From assembly GCF_050749885.1 (NCBI RefSeq), contig NZ_JBOIUB010000006.1:124001-188000 (forward strand): a stretch of DNA of 64,000 nt, written 5' to 3'. Positions within the stretch are counted from its first letter, which is position 1, and the number at the start of each line of letters is the position of its first letter. Made by a program: the position numbers and the translations under genes. Under the pieces are notes generated by a model. The model made no database searches and was not told the origin of the DNA. It saw nothing but the letters and a program-made list of their open reading frames with translations. Source of the DNA: Zooshikella sp050749885. GTDB taxonomy: Bacteria > Pseudomonadota > Gammaproteobacteria > Pseudomonadales > Zooshikellaceae. This document shows positions 1 through 9,397 of this stretch, in pieces.

Positions 1-2
1 AA

Positions 3-917
3 ATATTTAAGAAATGCGGCATCATGCTTGCTAATAATAAATGGAAAACCGGCTTTAAACAAAGAGGTCGCTATACAAACCCTTCATGCTTAACAGACTA
101 CTACCAAACACGAGTCAAGCAAATCCTTAAGTTTGCAAAATTTAATAGTTATTTTCTTGATGTCGATGCTACGGGTATGGTGTTTGAAGATTATCACCCA
201 GAACATACCATGACAGAAAAGCTAATGGCATTATCGAGAGAAGCCCGTTTACAATGGTTCAGTAATCACTTTCGTTTACCGCTAGGTTCCGAGGATGGTA
301 ATGCTGTCACTCAGCGCGGTATCATCTTTGCCCATGGATTACAAACGCCTGTTTTTGGTTGGGGAAACCAATCCATGTTTAAAGATAAACAATCAAGCTA
401 CTATTTAGGAAACTGGTGGCCTGATAACGAACCCAGCCTCTTCTTTAAACCGGCAGATATATTACCAAACTATAGAACCACTGTTTTTGACCCAAAATTT
501 AAAGTGCCGTTGTACCAGACCGTCTTTCACGATGCAGTCATCACCTCTCATCACTGGTGCTATGATAATTTTAAGTTTCCTTCTTTGCGTCCACAACGTG
601 AGCTATTTTCACTATTATACGCAGTCCCACCACTTTATCACATTAACTATGAGGTACTTAATAAGCGATTACCTATTATCAAAAAGTTTGATCAGATCTT
701 CTCTCCTTTACACCAACAGTTGGCGACTCAAGCTATTAAACGGTTTGCTTTTTTAAATAATGAAAGAACCATTCACTATATTCAATACGACGATAACAGT
801 GAAGTATGGGTGAACTTCGCCAACAAAGCATGGTCACACAACAAAATTAATCTTCCAGCCCAATCAATGTTGGCTACTTTAGCTAATGGACAAGTTGTTA
901 AGTACCAAGCTCAGTAA
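3..917 (+). CDS. partial glycoside hydrolase, GH101/GH129-like (N-terminus outside the window)
   Basis: The frame is open from base 3, so the first ATG at 24 is probably internal and the real start lies upstream of the window. The visible C-terminal 300 or so residues resemble the catalytic and C-terminal part of bacterial proteins related to the GH101/GH129 glycoside hydrolases: an aspartate-rich strand with D-V-D-A-T-G near residues 46-51 of the ATG-initiated form, then F-E-D-Y-H-P-E-H, G-S-E-D-G-N and many aromatic residues (W-G, N-W-W-P). The aspartate and glutamate clusters would be the expected catalytic acids. No C-terminal anchor is seen. Family assignment is from memory of the motif pattern. 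Glycan substrate and cellular location cannot be read without the N-terminus. Confidence 0.6.
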   Translation: MFKKCGIMLANNKWKTGFKQRGRYTNPSCLTDYYQTRVKQILKFAKFNSYFLDVDATGMVFEDYHPEHTMTEKLMALSREARLQWFSNHFRLPLGSEDGNAVTQRGIIFAHGLQTPVFGWGNQSMFKDKQSSYYLGNWWPDNEPSLFFKPADILPNYRTTVFDPKFKVPLYQTVFHDAVITSHHWCYDNFKFPSLRPQRELFSLLYAVPPLYHINYEVLNKRLPIIKKFDQIFSPLHQQLATQAIKRFAFLNNERTIHYIQYDDNSEVWVNFANKAWSHNKINLPAQSMLATLANGQVVKYQAQ

Positions 918-1213
918 AAAAAATATAGATCCTTTCGAAGAGTATATATTATAGCCACATCAGCTCTTAAAATGGCTAACAGAGCTATCAAGTAATGATG
1001 CCCCAAGCGCGCATATTAATAAGTGACTGGGGCTAAAAACATCGATAACCCTCACTTTGAGCGGCTAGCTGTATAAAAATGATTCGCTAAGGCGTATGTT
1101 TCTCTTGCTAAACTCATTTGAACATATTACGGATATCATTGTTTTTTCATAAAAAAAAACTACAATAAATGTAGCCACTTATTTCACCCGTTGTATGGAA
1201 AATCACCACACTT

Positions 1214-1687
1214 ATGGAAAAAGTTTCAATCTTTGTAGATGTACAAAATATATACTACACAACCAAGCAAGCCTATAACAGAAACTTTGACTATAACCAG
1301 TTTTGGGCATCAGCAACAGCACATAGACAAGTAGTCAAAGCAATCGCCTATGCCATTGATCGAGGTGATGAGAAGCAAAAGCAGTTTCAAAACATTCTCA
1401 AAGCGATTGGTTTTGAAGTAAAGCTAAAGCCTTTTATTCAAAGAAGTGATGGTTCAGCAAAAGGAGATTGGGATGTAGGCATCACACTTGACGTTATGGA
1501 GTATGCTTCAAGGTCTGATGTTGTAGTACTTGCTACTGGTGATGGGGATTTTGATTTGCTCGTCAACAAAGTCAAAAAGGATTTCCATGTCCCAGTAGAA
1601 ATCTTTGGTGTTCCACAGCTTACCGCTCGCTCTCTCATGAATGCGGCATCATCATTTATAGCTATTGATAACTCGCATTTGTTGTAA
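1214..1687 (+). CDS. NYN-domain (LabA-like, PIN-fold) ribonuclease
   Basis: A 157-residue protein made almost entirely of one NYN domain. It has the family's acidic metal-site pattern: D-V-Q-N near residue 9, K-G-D-W-D-V-G-I-T-L-D in the middle, and A-T-G-D-G-D-F-D near residue 108. NYN domains are PIN-like single-strand RNA nucleases, and stand-alone bacterial members are often of unknown cellular role. The gene sits alone, with about 300 bases before it and 1.2 kb after it, and has no obvious partner. The ATG at 1214 lacks a strong Shine-Dalgarno sequence. The fold is clear; the RNA target is unknown. Confidence 0.85.
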   Translation: MEKVSIFVDVQNIYYTTKQAYNRNFDYNQFWASATAHRQVVKAIAYAIDRGDEKQKQFQNILKAIGFEVKLKPFIQRSDGSAKGDWDVGITLDVMEYASRSDVVVLATGDGDFDLLVNKVKKDFHVPVEIFGVPQLTARSLMNAASSFIAIDNSHLL

Positions 1688-2933
1688 CCAATACATGAAA
1701 ATCAATTATTTAGAATTTCAAATTAACAATCAATAAGACGCTAAGCTTGGTTAACTTTCCAGCTAATATTATGCCAATGAACTTCTATGTGTATTATAAT
1801 TTAATAAGCGATAAGTAAACCAGCTTGTACACAGCCAGTTAGTTAACAAGATTCTTTTACTTTATTTCTATGGAATTTTATTAATAGAAAGTAAAAAGTT
1901 CAGATCATAAAATTATTCTCCATACCCAATCAAAGCTAAAATGTAAATTAGACTTTAGTCTATACCTGTATGTATAGATTATCTGGCTCTTTTTATTACT
2001 TGCATAGCGCATTAAATAAGTAAATTAGTTATCAGAGATAATAGCAGCTTTCAGCTTATCTATTCGAAAAACTTATCAAATCTTCTAAATTTATATATAC
2101 AAAGAAAATTAAATCAACTCAATTCTGTTGCTTGCATATAAAACAGTTGTTGTGATACTATTTTTAAAATCTGTGCTTCAGGGCTTTCACATTTGAACAT
2201 TCGCGAAAATGTATGGTATCAATTCCTAGAAAGTCCTTTATAATGGATCAATATTAGATTCAACTAAAACATTAAATACTTAAGTGGGTATTATTGGCCA
2301 GTTTTGTAAGGAAGACTAGCAATCAACAATACCTAAGTAACCAAGGGTTTTTAGTTAATATATCAACGCTATCATTTGCATTGAGGATAAGCACCGTAAA
2401 AGGTTTCACACTAGTATTATTTAAGCTTTCGCTAGAGAGTAATGTAAAACTGTAGCATCACGTAGTACGTTTCTAATAACCGTTAATTTGTAGTATAAAC
2501 AAGGACTGATATTAAGTAACTTGACGGAAATGAAACGATAAGCACCAAAAAGTAGCTTAACGTATTTTCTATAAACAAGAAGTGTCTAATTAGTATGACG
2601 TTTAGAAAAAATACATTATTATCATATACTTCAGATATTGATATCTATTTCATAAAACAATTTCAATGTTGGGAATAGAATATTAGTTATCAACGCTAGT
2701 AACGTCAGCAAATATATTATTAGCTACAGCTTTAAACAGAAAATAAAGCTATTTTTTACCGTTTGTCGGTTATTTAATTTTATACACGCAAAGTTAACCA
2801 TATAAATGTGATAATCACACTAATACAGCTTAATACAAATAATAAGCTTTTATTTTTTTAGTAGTATTTATTTTGCATCTTACCAATAAGGACATCTTGT
2901 TTTTACAAGGACAATACGAAAGGAATCGTTAAT
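1688..2933. other. 1.25 kb AT-rich intergenic region before the C-nucleoside operon
   Basis: No convincing coding frame was found here on either strand. The stretch is strongly AT-rich and is the longest gene-free stretch in the window. It must contain the promoter of the operon that begins at 2934, but I could not single out a credible -35/-10 pair among the many AT-rich hexamers. It could hold long-range regulatory sites or be decayed sequence. Confidence 0.5.
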
Positions 2934-3017
2934 ATGAGTTTAACTACAAAACAACTACTTAGTAAGTGTGAATATAACACTCAACATTTAACCTTATTAA
3001 TACTTATACCAAAATGA
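2934..3017 (+). CDS. 27-codon leader ORF, translationally coupled to the NRPS
   Basis: An ATG at 2934 is preceded by a good Shine-Dalgarno sequence (AAAGGA, 2919-2924) and opens a 27-codon frame ending in TGA at 3015-3017. That stop overlaps the NRPS start codon in the classic ATGA arrangement. The NRPS start itself has no Shine-Dalgarno in front of it (TTATACCAAA), so ribosomes ending the small frame are the likely source of NRPS translation. The peptide is hydrophobic towards its C-terminus (L-T-L-L-I-L-I-P-K) and has one Cys. It may act only as a coupling device, or be an attenuator peptide. No homologue is recognised. Confidence 0.55.
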   Translation: MSLTTKQLLSKCEYNTQHLTLLILIPK

Positions 3018-6000
3018 ATTTAAAAAAAGAAAATAGCTTTAAGGATATCAAATTTTCACCCTTTACCTCTAAGACAAATGTAAAATGTCTACCTGACCTC
3101 CTTATGGAACAGGTATTAGCATACCCTGATGACATAGCAGTAGTATGTGAAGATAAAAGTTTAAGTTATCGAGAACTAGCAGAAAAAAGTTCCAATTTAG
3201 CGGTTTATTTACAACATACCGGTGTCATGGTTGATGAATGTATTGGTCTTTTTGTAGAACCTTCATTCGATCTAATGATTGGTGCATGGGGTATTTTATT
3301 TTCCGGTAGTGCTTATTTACCACTATCGCCTGAGTACCCTGTAGACCGTCTACGGTACATGATAGAAGATGCTTGCCTTAAAGTTATTTTCACTCAAGAA
3401 AAGCTTAAAGATAGCTTACTGAAAATAACACCACCAGACATACACATTGTAACCCTTGAAGATGCAATCACATTTACCGATGCATATCGAATAACAAATA
3501 TATACAACCGATGTGTCTATTTACGTCCACATAATTTAGCATACATTATTTATACATCTGGTAGTACTGGTAAACCCAAAGGGGTAATGATTGAACATCA
3601 CAGCATCGTAAACCAAATGTTGTGGATACGTCATACTTATACACTTAATCAAAATAGTATTGTTCTTCAAAAAACACCCATGAGTTTTGATGCAGCTCAA
3701 TGGGAAATTTTAGCTCCATGTTGCGGGAGTCGTGTTGTCATGGGCAATCCAGGCGTCTACCGCGATCCTGAACAACTCATCAGGTTGATTATTCAGCATA
3801 ACGTAACAACGCTACAATGCGTACCAACATTGCTTCAAGCATTGTTAAATAGTGATGACTGCCAAGAATGCCATTCACTCAAACAAATTTTTAGTGGTGG
3901 TGAAGCCCTTTCAAGAAAGTTAGCATTGGAATGTAGTCAAATACTGCCCCACAGTAGATTAATTAACTTATACGGCCCTACCGAGTGCACAATTAATGCC
4001 TCTGCATACAATGTAAACGCAGAATCATTAAGAGATAGCATAGAATTTGATGGTTCGAAGGCCATTCCTATTGGAAAACCTGTTTATAATACTGAATTTT
4101 ATATTCTAAATAACCAACTGTTACCTGTTACAGAAGGAGAAACAGGAGAGTTATTTATTAGTGGTGACCAACTCGCACGAGGATATCTCCATCGTCCTGA
4201 CTTAACTGCTGAAAAATTCATCGACAACCCATTTTGTAAAAATGACCATCATAGTACATTATACCGAACTGGAGATTTAGCCTATTGGAATACTGATGGC
4301 TCTGTTCAGTTTGTAGGCCGTGTTGATAATCAAGTTAAACTAAGAGGATTTCGAGTTGAACTTGACGAAATTAAGCTTGCTATTGAAACACATTCCTGGG
4401 TTCAAAATGCTGCCGTTTTCTTAAAAAACGATTCTCGGACTGGTTTTCAAAACCTTATTGCTTGCATAGAGCTAAATGCTCGCGAAGCAGCATTAATGGA
4501 TCAAGGCAATCACGGTGTACACCATTTATCTAAAAAGAACAAACTACAGGTTAAAGCTCAACTTTCTAACCCAGGATGTAAAACTCAACAAGAATTAACA
4601 GATAAGGAAATTATAGAACTCTCAGGTAAGCATGCCACACAGTCTCAGCGTCATTTAGCATTTTCAAGAAAAACATACCGATTTTTTGAAGGTGGACGTG
4701 TAAGTAAAACAGATATAATGCAACTGCTCGATAAATCTACAGATGAGCTTGAAACTTATAAACGCAATATTAGTTCTTTAACATTTAATGAGTTAGGTGA
4801 AATACTAAGAAATTTCGGACAATATCATAGCAGTGAGCGCCTATTACCCAAATATGCTTATGCCTCTCCAGGTGCATTATATGCAACACAATTGTACTTA
4901 GAACTACATTGTATTGGTAAATTGAAATCTGGTTATTACTATTATCATCCCCTACATCACCAGTTAATACTTATTAAAGAAGTAAATAACGCTATAAATT
5001 CTCATATTAAAGTTCACTTTATTGGAAAAAGAAACGCTATTGAACCTGTTTATAAAAATAATATTTTAGAAGTGTTAGAAATGGAAACAGGTCATATGCT
5101 GGGTTTATTCGATGCCATTCTCCCTAACTATCATTTCAGAATGGATCATGGTACATATACACCCACAGTCAAAGACAACTTAGAGGCTGCTCCTGAAGAT
5201 TACTACCTTGGATCATTTGAAATCACTCCAAGTACAAACACATATCAAACAGATAAGTTAGACATTTTTGTTCAAGCTCACGGAGATAAAGTTACAGGCC
5301 TATCTGCAGGGCTTTACCATTATAAACGAGATCATTTAGAACAAGCTTATCTTGAAAAAATTACTGATGATATAATTCAAAAAAAACATGTGATCGCTAT
5401 AAATCAACAAGTCTATGAAAGAGCCAGCTTTGGTATTTGTCTAGTTTGTCGAGAAAATTCTGACTGGAAAAGTTATATCCAGTTAGGACGAAAACTACAG
5501 CAACTTCAAATGAACGACCAATACCTCGGTTTTATGTCTTCAGGTTATAGCTCTAAAACAGGTAATGATTTACCCGCAGCCAAACGTATAACAACAATTC
5601 TTAATAATTTTGGAGAAGAATCAGGGCCATCATATTTCTTTTTAGGTGGACGCATCAGTACTGAACAGCGGAGTAGCGAAGGTATGAAAGAAGATGCTAT
5701 TCATACTATGGGACCATCAGAAATACTTAAAGATGACTTAGCTAAATGCCTCCCTGATTACATGATGCCAAACAGAATCATCATCATGGATACCCTTCCA
5801 CAAACAGCTAATGGAAAAATCGACTATAAGACCCTTAAGGCATCCAAGCAGGTTAACATTGAATCACTTGAACGTCCTGTTATCCATCCAAGAACAGTGA
5901 CTGAAGAGGCCATTGCGCTTATTTGGAAAAAAGCGCTGCGCTGGGATACCGTTTCAATAGAAGACGATTTTTTTGAATCTGGGGGTAATTCACTAATTGG

Positions 6001-6973
6001 TGTACAAATAATAAATAAGATCAACAAAGCGCTTAATTGCACACTTCCCCTGCAAATTTTATTTGAAGCACCAACCGTAGAAAAGCTAGCTAAACATATA
6101 CAATGCGAAAATAAGCAGCCGATTTCTCGTTTTGCATGTTTATCAAATGAAGGGGAGCACAATCCAATATTCTGCTGGCCAGGTCTAGGGGGGTATCCCA
6201 TGAGTCTAAGACCTTTAGCCAATCAAATAAAAATCAAACGTCCTTTTTATGGCGTACAGGCATATGGAATCAACACTGGAGAAATTCCTTTCTCTACCAT
6301 AAAAGAAATGGCTGCAGAAGACATAAAGTCAATTAGACAAATACAACCATCTGGACCATATACACTTTGGGGATATTCATTTGGTTCACGTGTTGCCTTT
6401 GAGGTAGCCTACCAATTAGAAAAAAGTGGAGAGTGTGTTGAAAACCTTTTCCTAATTGCGCCTGGTTCTCCAAAGATTCGAGCACATAACACCGACAATG
6501 TAACTGCTCAGTCTGCTCATTATGAACAGCCCATAATCCGTGATCATTCAATATATAATAATAGAACATTTGTAACTATTTTATTCTCTGTTTTCTCACA
6601 AAGCATTAGTGGACCTATGTTAGAAGAATGCTTAAAAATTGCTAACAACGAGGAGAGTTTTATTTCCTATATTAGTTCGAAATATAAGCATCTTGACCCA
6701 GAGTTAATAAAACGAATAACTGAAATTGTTCGTCTAACATATGATTTCAAGTATACATTTAATGAATTAATCGAACGTCAAATTAAAGCTCCATTAACTA
6801 TTTTTAAAGCAAGTGGAGATGATTATTCCTTTATTGAGAATAGTAATGACTATTCTTTAAAACCACCAACAATCGTTAATCTTGAAGCAGATCATTATGC
6901 TTTACTTAAAGAGCCAGAGCTTCACGAATTAGTAAGTGCAATTAAGCACAGATTAACCATAAACGAAAACTAA
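3014..6973 (+). CDS. indigoidine-synthetase-type NRPS (A-Ox-T-TE), MinA/IndC-like
   Basis: A 1,319-residue single-module NRPS, close in size to BpsA/IndC. The adenylation domain begins near residue 30 and has Y-T-S-G-S-T-G-K-P-K-G, the A4 aspartate at D226, L-Y-G-P-T-E and R-G-F-R-V-E-L-D-E-I (about 444-455). Between A8 and A10 (L-P-Q-T-A-N-G-K-I-D-Y, about 928-938) lies the McbC-like flavin oxidase insertion typical of indigoidine synthetases. The T-domain phosphopantetheine serine is S993 (G-G-N-S-L) and the thioesterase nucleophile is S1122 (G-Y-S-F-G). Aligning the pocket by eye gives D-A-W-Q-F-G-L-I-N, which matches the L-glutamine code. The family activates Gln, cyclises and oxidises it; in minimycin producers the product is diverted into a C-nucleoside. 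It is the first large gene of the operon and is coupled to the upstream leader ORF. Confidence 0.93.
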   Translation: MNLKKENSFKDIKFSPFTSKTNVKCLPDLLMEQVLAYPDDIAVVCEDKSLSYRELAEKSSNLAVYLQHTGVMVDECIGLFVEPSFDLMIGAWGILFSGSAYLPLSPEYPVDRLRYMIEDACLKVIFTQEKLKDSLLKITPPDIHIVTLEDAITFTDAYRITNIYNRCVYLRPHNLAYIIYTSGSTGKPKGVMIEHHSIVNQMLWIRHTYTLNQNSIVLQKTPMSFDAAQWEILAPCCGSRVVMGNPGVYRDPEQLIRLIIQHNVTTLQCVPTLLQALLNSDDCQECHSLKQIFSGGEALSRKLALECSQILPHSRLINLYGPTECTINASAYNVNAESLRDSIEFDGSKAIPIGKPVYNTEFYILNNQLLPVTEGETGELFISGDQLARGYLHRPDLTAEKFIDNPFCKNDHHSTLYRTGDLAYWNTDGSVQFVGRVDNQVKLRGFRVELDEIKLAIETHSWVQNAAVFLKNDSRTGFQNLIACIELNAREAALMDQGNHGVHHLSKKNKLQVKAQLSNPGCKTQQELTDKEIIELSGKHATQSQRHLAFSRKTYRFFEGGRVSKTDIMQLLDKSTDELETYKRNISSLTFNELGEILRNFGQYHSSERLLPKYAYASPGALYATQLYLELHCIGKLKSGYYYYHPLHHQLILIKEVNNAINSHIKVHFIGKRNAIEPVYKNNILEVLEMETGHMLGLFDAILPNYHFRMDHGTYTPTVKDNLEAAPEDYYLGSFEITPSTNTYQTDKLDIFVQAHGDKVTGLSAGLYHYKRDHLEQAYLEKITDDIIQKKHVIAINQQVYERASFGICLVCRENSDWKSYIQLGRKLQQLQMNDQYLGFMSSGYSSKTGNDLPAAKRITTILNNFGEESGPSYFFLGGRISTEQRSSEGMKEDAIHTMGPSEILKDDLAKCLPDYMMPNRIIIMDTLPQTANGKIDYKTLKASKQVNIESLERPVIHPRTVTEEAIALIWKKALRWDTVSIEDDFFESGGNSLIGVQIINKINKALNCTLPLQILFEAPTVEKLAKHIQCENKQPISRFACLSNEGEHNPIFCWPGLGGYPMSLRPLANQIKIKRPFYGVQAYGINTGEIPFSTIKEMAAEDIKSIRQIQPSGPYTLWGYSFGSRVAFEVAYQLEKSGECVENLFLIAPGSPKIRAHNTDNVTAQSAHYEQPIIRDHSIYNNRTFVTILFSVFSQSISGPMLEECLKIANNEESFISYISSKYKHLDPELIKRITEIVRLTYDFKYTFNELIERQIKAPLTIFKASGDDYSFIENSNDYSLKPPTIVNLEADHYALLKEPELHELVSAIKHRLTINEN

Positions 6974-6986
6974 ACAGGCGGATCCT

Positions 6987-7211
6987 ATGCCACATGTAAA
7001 TATTAAGTATTTTCCAGCGCAACTGAATCAATCTCAAATAGATGAACTTGTTGCAGAGATTTCAAATACAATTCAAAAAACATTTAACTGTGATGCTGGA
7101 GTTATTTCAATAGCACTAGAACCTACTCAGCAAGAAGTTTGGAATGAACAGGTATATATTCCTGAGATTGAACAAAAGAAAAATTTACTTTGCAAAAAGC
7201 CAAATTATTAA
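6987..7211 (+). CDS. 4-oxalocrotonate-tautomerase-family protein
   Basis: A 74-residue protein starting Met-Pro, so removal of Met would expose the catalytic Pro-1 of the tautomerase superfamily. The pattern P-H-V-N-I-K-Y-F near the start, the helix around Q-I-D-E-L-V-A-E-I and the following strand (V-I-S-I-A-L-E) match the PptA/4-OT subgroup. The gene starts 13 bases after the NRPS stop, with a GGCGGATCC region in front, so it is co-transcribed. I infer that it handles keto-enol or imine-enamine tautomers of the NRPS-derived ring, but no such gene is known to me in the characterised minimycin or indigoidine clusters. It could instead have an unrelated detoxifying role. Confidence 0.8.
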   Translation: MPHVNIKYFPAQLNQSQIDELVAEISNTIQKTFNCDAGVISIALEPTQQEVWNEQVYIPEIEQKKNLLCKKPNY

Positions 7212-7232
7212 TTGTTCATATTAGGAATTACT

Positions 7233-8189
7233 ATGATTAAGAACTATAAAGGCATCACTTTAGTTTATAGTGATGAAGTAGCGGATGCACTTAATACGCA
7301 AAAACCCGTTGTAGCATTGGAGTCAAATGTAATAACCCATGGTTTAGCCTATCCAGATAATATATCCACTGCCAAAAAGGTTGAAGCCGCGGTAAGAACT
7401 GGGGGATCAATACCAGCAACTATTGGTATTGATGCCGGACGTATTCTTATAGGGATGACTGATACAAATATGGAGCGTTTTGCCTCAACAGCAAAAATTC
7501 CTAAAGTGAGTAGTCGAGATCTACCCATTATTTTAGCTCAAAAAGGAATGGGTGCGACTACGGTTGCATCCTCATTAGTGGCAGCTGAAATTGCAGGAAT
7601 ACCTTTTTTTGCATCTGCAGGCATAGGAGGCGTACATCGAGGCGCAGAAAAAACGATGGATATTTCTTCAGACTTAATACAGTTCACTCGTTCAAAAGTT
7701 GCTGTGATTTGTGCTGGAGCTAAGAATATTCTAGACCTCAACCTAACAATGGAGTTTTTAGAAACTCATTGCGTGCCGATAATATCTTATCAATTCGATG
7801 ACTTTCCTGCATTCTACTGTCGTACAAGTGGAATTCGTAGTCCACATCGCTTAGATGATGAAACAGATATTGCACGTGCAATTGAGCTACACTGGGCGCT
7901 TGGCAATCACAGCTCAATACTTGTCACCAGTCCCACGAAAAAGGAAGATGCCATTGATAGTCAGGAAGTTAATACTGCTATCAATCAAGCCATCTTTAGC
8001 GCAGAAAAAGACGGTATTAGTGGAAATGCTTTAACAAAATATATTATGCATGCAGTGGATAATGTCACTAGTGGGAAGTCTGCTAAAGCTAATATGGCTG
8101 CACTTATTAATACAGCCGGTGTTGCTGGACGTCTTGCTGCAGCTCATAGTCTGCATCGTCAAGATATTGCAGCACAAACAGCCAGCTAA
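7233..8189 (+). CDS. pseudouridine-5'-phosphate glycosidase family, probable C-glycosidase (MinB/IndA-like)
   Basis: Homologue of PsuG. All catalytic positions known from E. coli PsuG are present by motif: the Glu in A-L-E-S-N-V-I-T-H-G, the Lys in P-K-V-S-S-R-D-L, the Asp in M-D-I-S-S-D-L, the Lys in C-A-G-A-K-N-I-L-D (Schiff-base lysine with ribose phosphate) and the Asn in S-A-K-A-N-M-A-A-L. The family forms or breaks the C-C bond between ribose 5-phosphate and a heterocycle. In oxazinomycin and minimycin pathways a relative attaches the NRPS-derived ring to ribose 5-phosphate. I chose ATG 7233 (TTAGGAATTACT in front) over the in-frame TTG at 7212. The partners on both sides argue against simple pseudouridine catabolism, since no pseudouridine kinase is present. 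Confidence 0.92.
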   Translation: MIKNYKGITLVYSDEVADALNTQKPVVALESNVITHGLAYPDNISTAKKVEAAVRTGGSIPATIGIDAGRILIGMTDTNMERFASTAKIPKVSSRDLPIILAQKGMGATTVASSLVAAEIAGIPFFASAGIGGVHRGAEKTMDISSDLIQFTRSKVAVICAGAKNILDLNLTMEFLETHCVPIISYQFDDFPAFYCRTSGIRSPHRLDDETDIARAIELHWALGNHSSILVTSPTKKEDAIDSQEVNTAINQAIFSAEKDGISGNALTKYIMHAVDNVTSGKSAKANMAALINTAGVAGRLAAAHSLHRQDIAAQTAS

Positions 8190-8225
8190 ACAATATAATA
8201 AATGACAATATTACGATAAAATACC

Positions 8226-8924
8226 ATGATAAAAAATGCTGTTATCTTTGACTTAGATGGTACTCTAATTGATACGCCTCGAGCTATTATTGAAACATTT
8301 ACTCAAACCTTTTTAACTATGGGCCAAACGGCTCAAAAAGCTGAGGATATTCGAGCAACCATTGGATTACCCTTAGAAAAAGCCTTTAGTCATTTGCTAA
8401 ATGTACCTCTGGACAATGAGCTTGTTATACAGAGTATAAAGCAATACCAGCTTCTCTTTAGAGAAATTATCTTACCTAAAGCTAAAACACTCGTATTTCC
8501 TGGCGTTGAAACTGGTTTAAATATTCTTAGTGATCAGGGGCTAGCGCTGGCTATAGCAACAAGTAAGTTCTATACCAGTGCTGACTTATTATTGAAAGCA
8601 GCTGGACTACGTGATTACTTTAGTGTTGTCGTTGGAGCTGACCAAGTAAGTCGTCCCAAACCAGATCCAGAATCTGGCTATTTAACCTTAAAAAAACTAG
8701 GCAATACACCTGTAGACAATTCCATTATGGTAGGAGACACGACACATGATCTTCAAATGGCTAATTCTGCAGGTATGAGGTCTATAGCAGTAACATACGG
8801 AATTCACAATTTATCACTACTTAAAACATCTAATCCTACTTGGATAGCGGATTCTTTTGCAGATGTCGTTAACGCCATTACTGAGGCATTTCAACTTAAA
8901 CAAATCGAGGCCGTAATACTGTGA
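8226..8924 (+). CDS. HAD-family phosphatase (IndB / MinC N-terminal-domain-like)
   Basis: A 232-residue HAD hydrolase of the phosphoglycolate-phosphatase type. Motif I is F-D-L-D-G-T-L (residues about 9-15), motif II is A-T-S-K-F, motif III is the Lys in R-P-K-P-D-P and motif IV is M-V-G-D-T-T-H-D. A helical cap lies between motifs I and II. In indigoidine and minimycin clusters this enzyme removes phosphate from the C-nucleoside 5'-monophosphate, which both finishes the product and detoxifies it. In minimycin producers this domain is described as fused to a DUF4243 domain; here it is a separate protein and the DUF4243 gene lies two genes downstream. The stop overlaps the next start (GTGA at 8921-8924). 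Confidence 0.92.
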   Translation: MIKNAVIFDLDGTLIDTPRAIIETFTQTFLTMGQTAQKAEDIRATIGLPLEKAFSHLLNVPLDNELVIQSIKQYQLLFREIILPKAKTLVFPGVETGLNILSDQGLALAIATSKFYTSADLLLKAAGLRDYFSVVVGADQVSRPKPDPESGYLTLKKLGNTPVDNSIMVGDTTHDLQMANSAGMRSIAVTYGIHNLSLLKTSNPTWIADSFADVVNAITEAFQLKQIEAVIL

Positions 8925-9391
8925 TTGATCGTTTAAAAGATTGGTTATTAGCTATTGCTGGAGGCGTTCTACTTGCGCTGATGATTGAATATAATAGCCT
9001 CCTTGCAAAACATACTACACCTTATATTGCTTCTTGGGTAGCACATGGTATGGGAGCAATTGTTGCACTCACACTTGTTTTTCTAACAATGATGCTTTTA
9101 AGCCGAAAGCAAATTAAAAGCAATGTGAGAAACACTTCCAAGCTACCTCTTTGGTTTTACTTAGGCGGTATTCCTGGCGCCTTCACTGTAGTTCTAGCTG
9201 CAATTGCTATCAATGGTAGTCTTTCATTATCAGAAGCTATTGCATTAATGCTTGTTGGTCAAGTTATCTTCGGTATGATTTCAGACCATTTTGGGCTTTT
9301 TCTCGTGTTAAAACGCCGTATTGTTTTAAAGGATTTTCTAGTTGTCACATGTGTTCTTGCCGGAAGTGCAATGATTATCTTTGGGAGGTAA
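8921..9391 (+). CDS. YdcZ/DUF606-type small membrane transporter, subunit 1
   Basis: A 156-residue very hydrophobic protein with about five predicted membrane segments and the YdcZ-like pattern (P-G-A-F-T-V-V, then I-N-G-S-L-S-L-S-E-A-I-A-L-M). It starts with GTG inside the stop region of the HAD gene, a four-base overlap that indicates translational coupling. YdcZ proteins are half-length members of the DMT superfamily and commonly occur as adjacent pairs that form one transporter. In Dickeya a DMT protein (PecM) is linked to indigoidine export, so export of the C-nucleoside or pigment is the natural inference. Substrate and direction are not visible in the sequence. Confidence 0.8.
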   Translation: MIDRLKDWLLAIAGGVLLALMIEYNSLLAKHTTPYIASWVAHGMGAIVALTLVFLTMMLLSRKQIKSNVRNTSKLPLWFYLGGIPGAFTVVLAAIAINGSLSLSEAIALMLVGQVIFGMISDHFGLFLVLKRRIVLKDFLVVTCVLAGSAMIIFGR

Positions 9392-9397
9392 AACAGA

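Noticed and set aside
5824..6222. Long minus-strand frame inside the NRPS
   Set aside because: It is antisense to the well-defined T/TE region and has no ribosome site or protein-like features.
7233..8189. Pseudouridine catabolism gene
   Set aside because: No pseudouridine kinase or uridine-type transporter is adjacent, and the neighbours are NRPS and tailoring genes.
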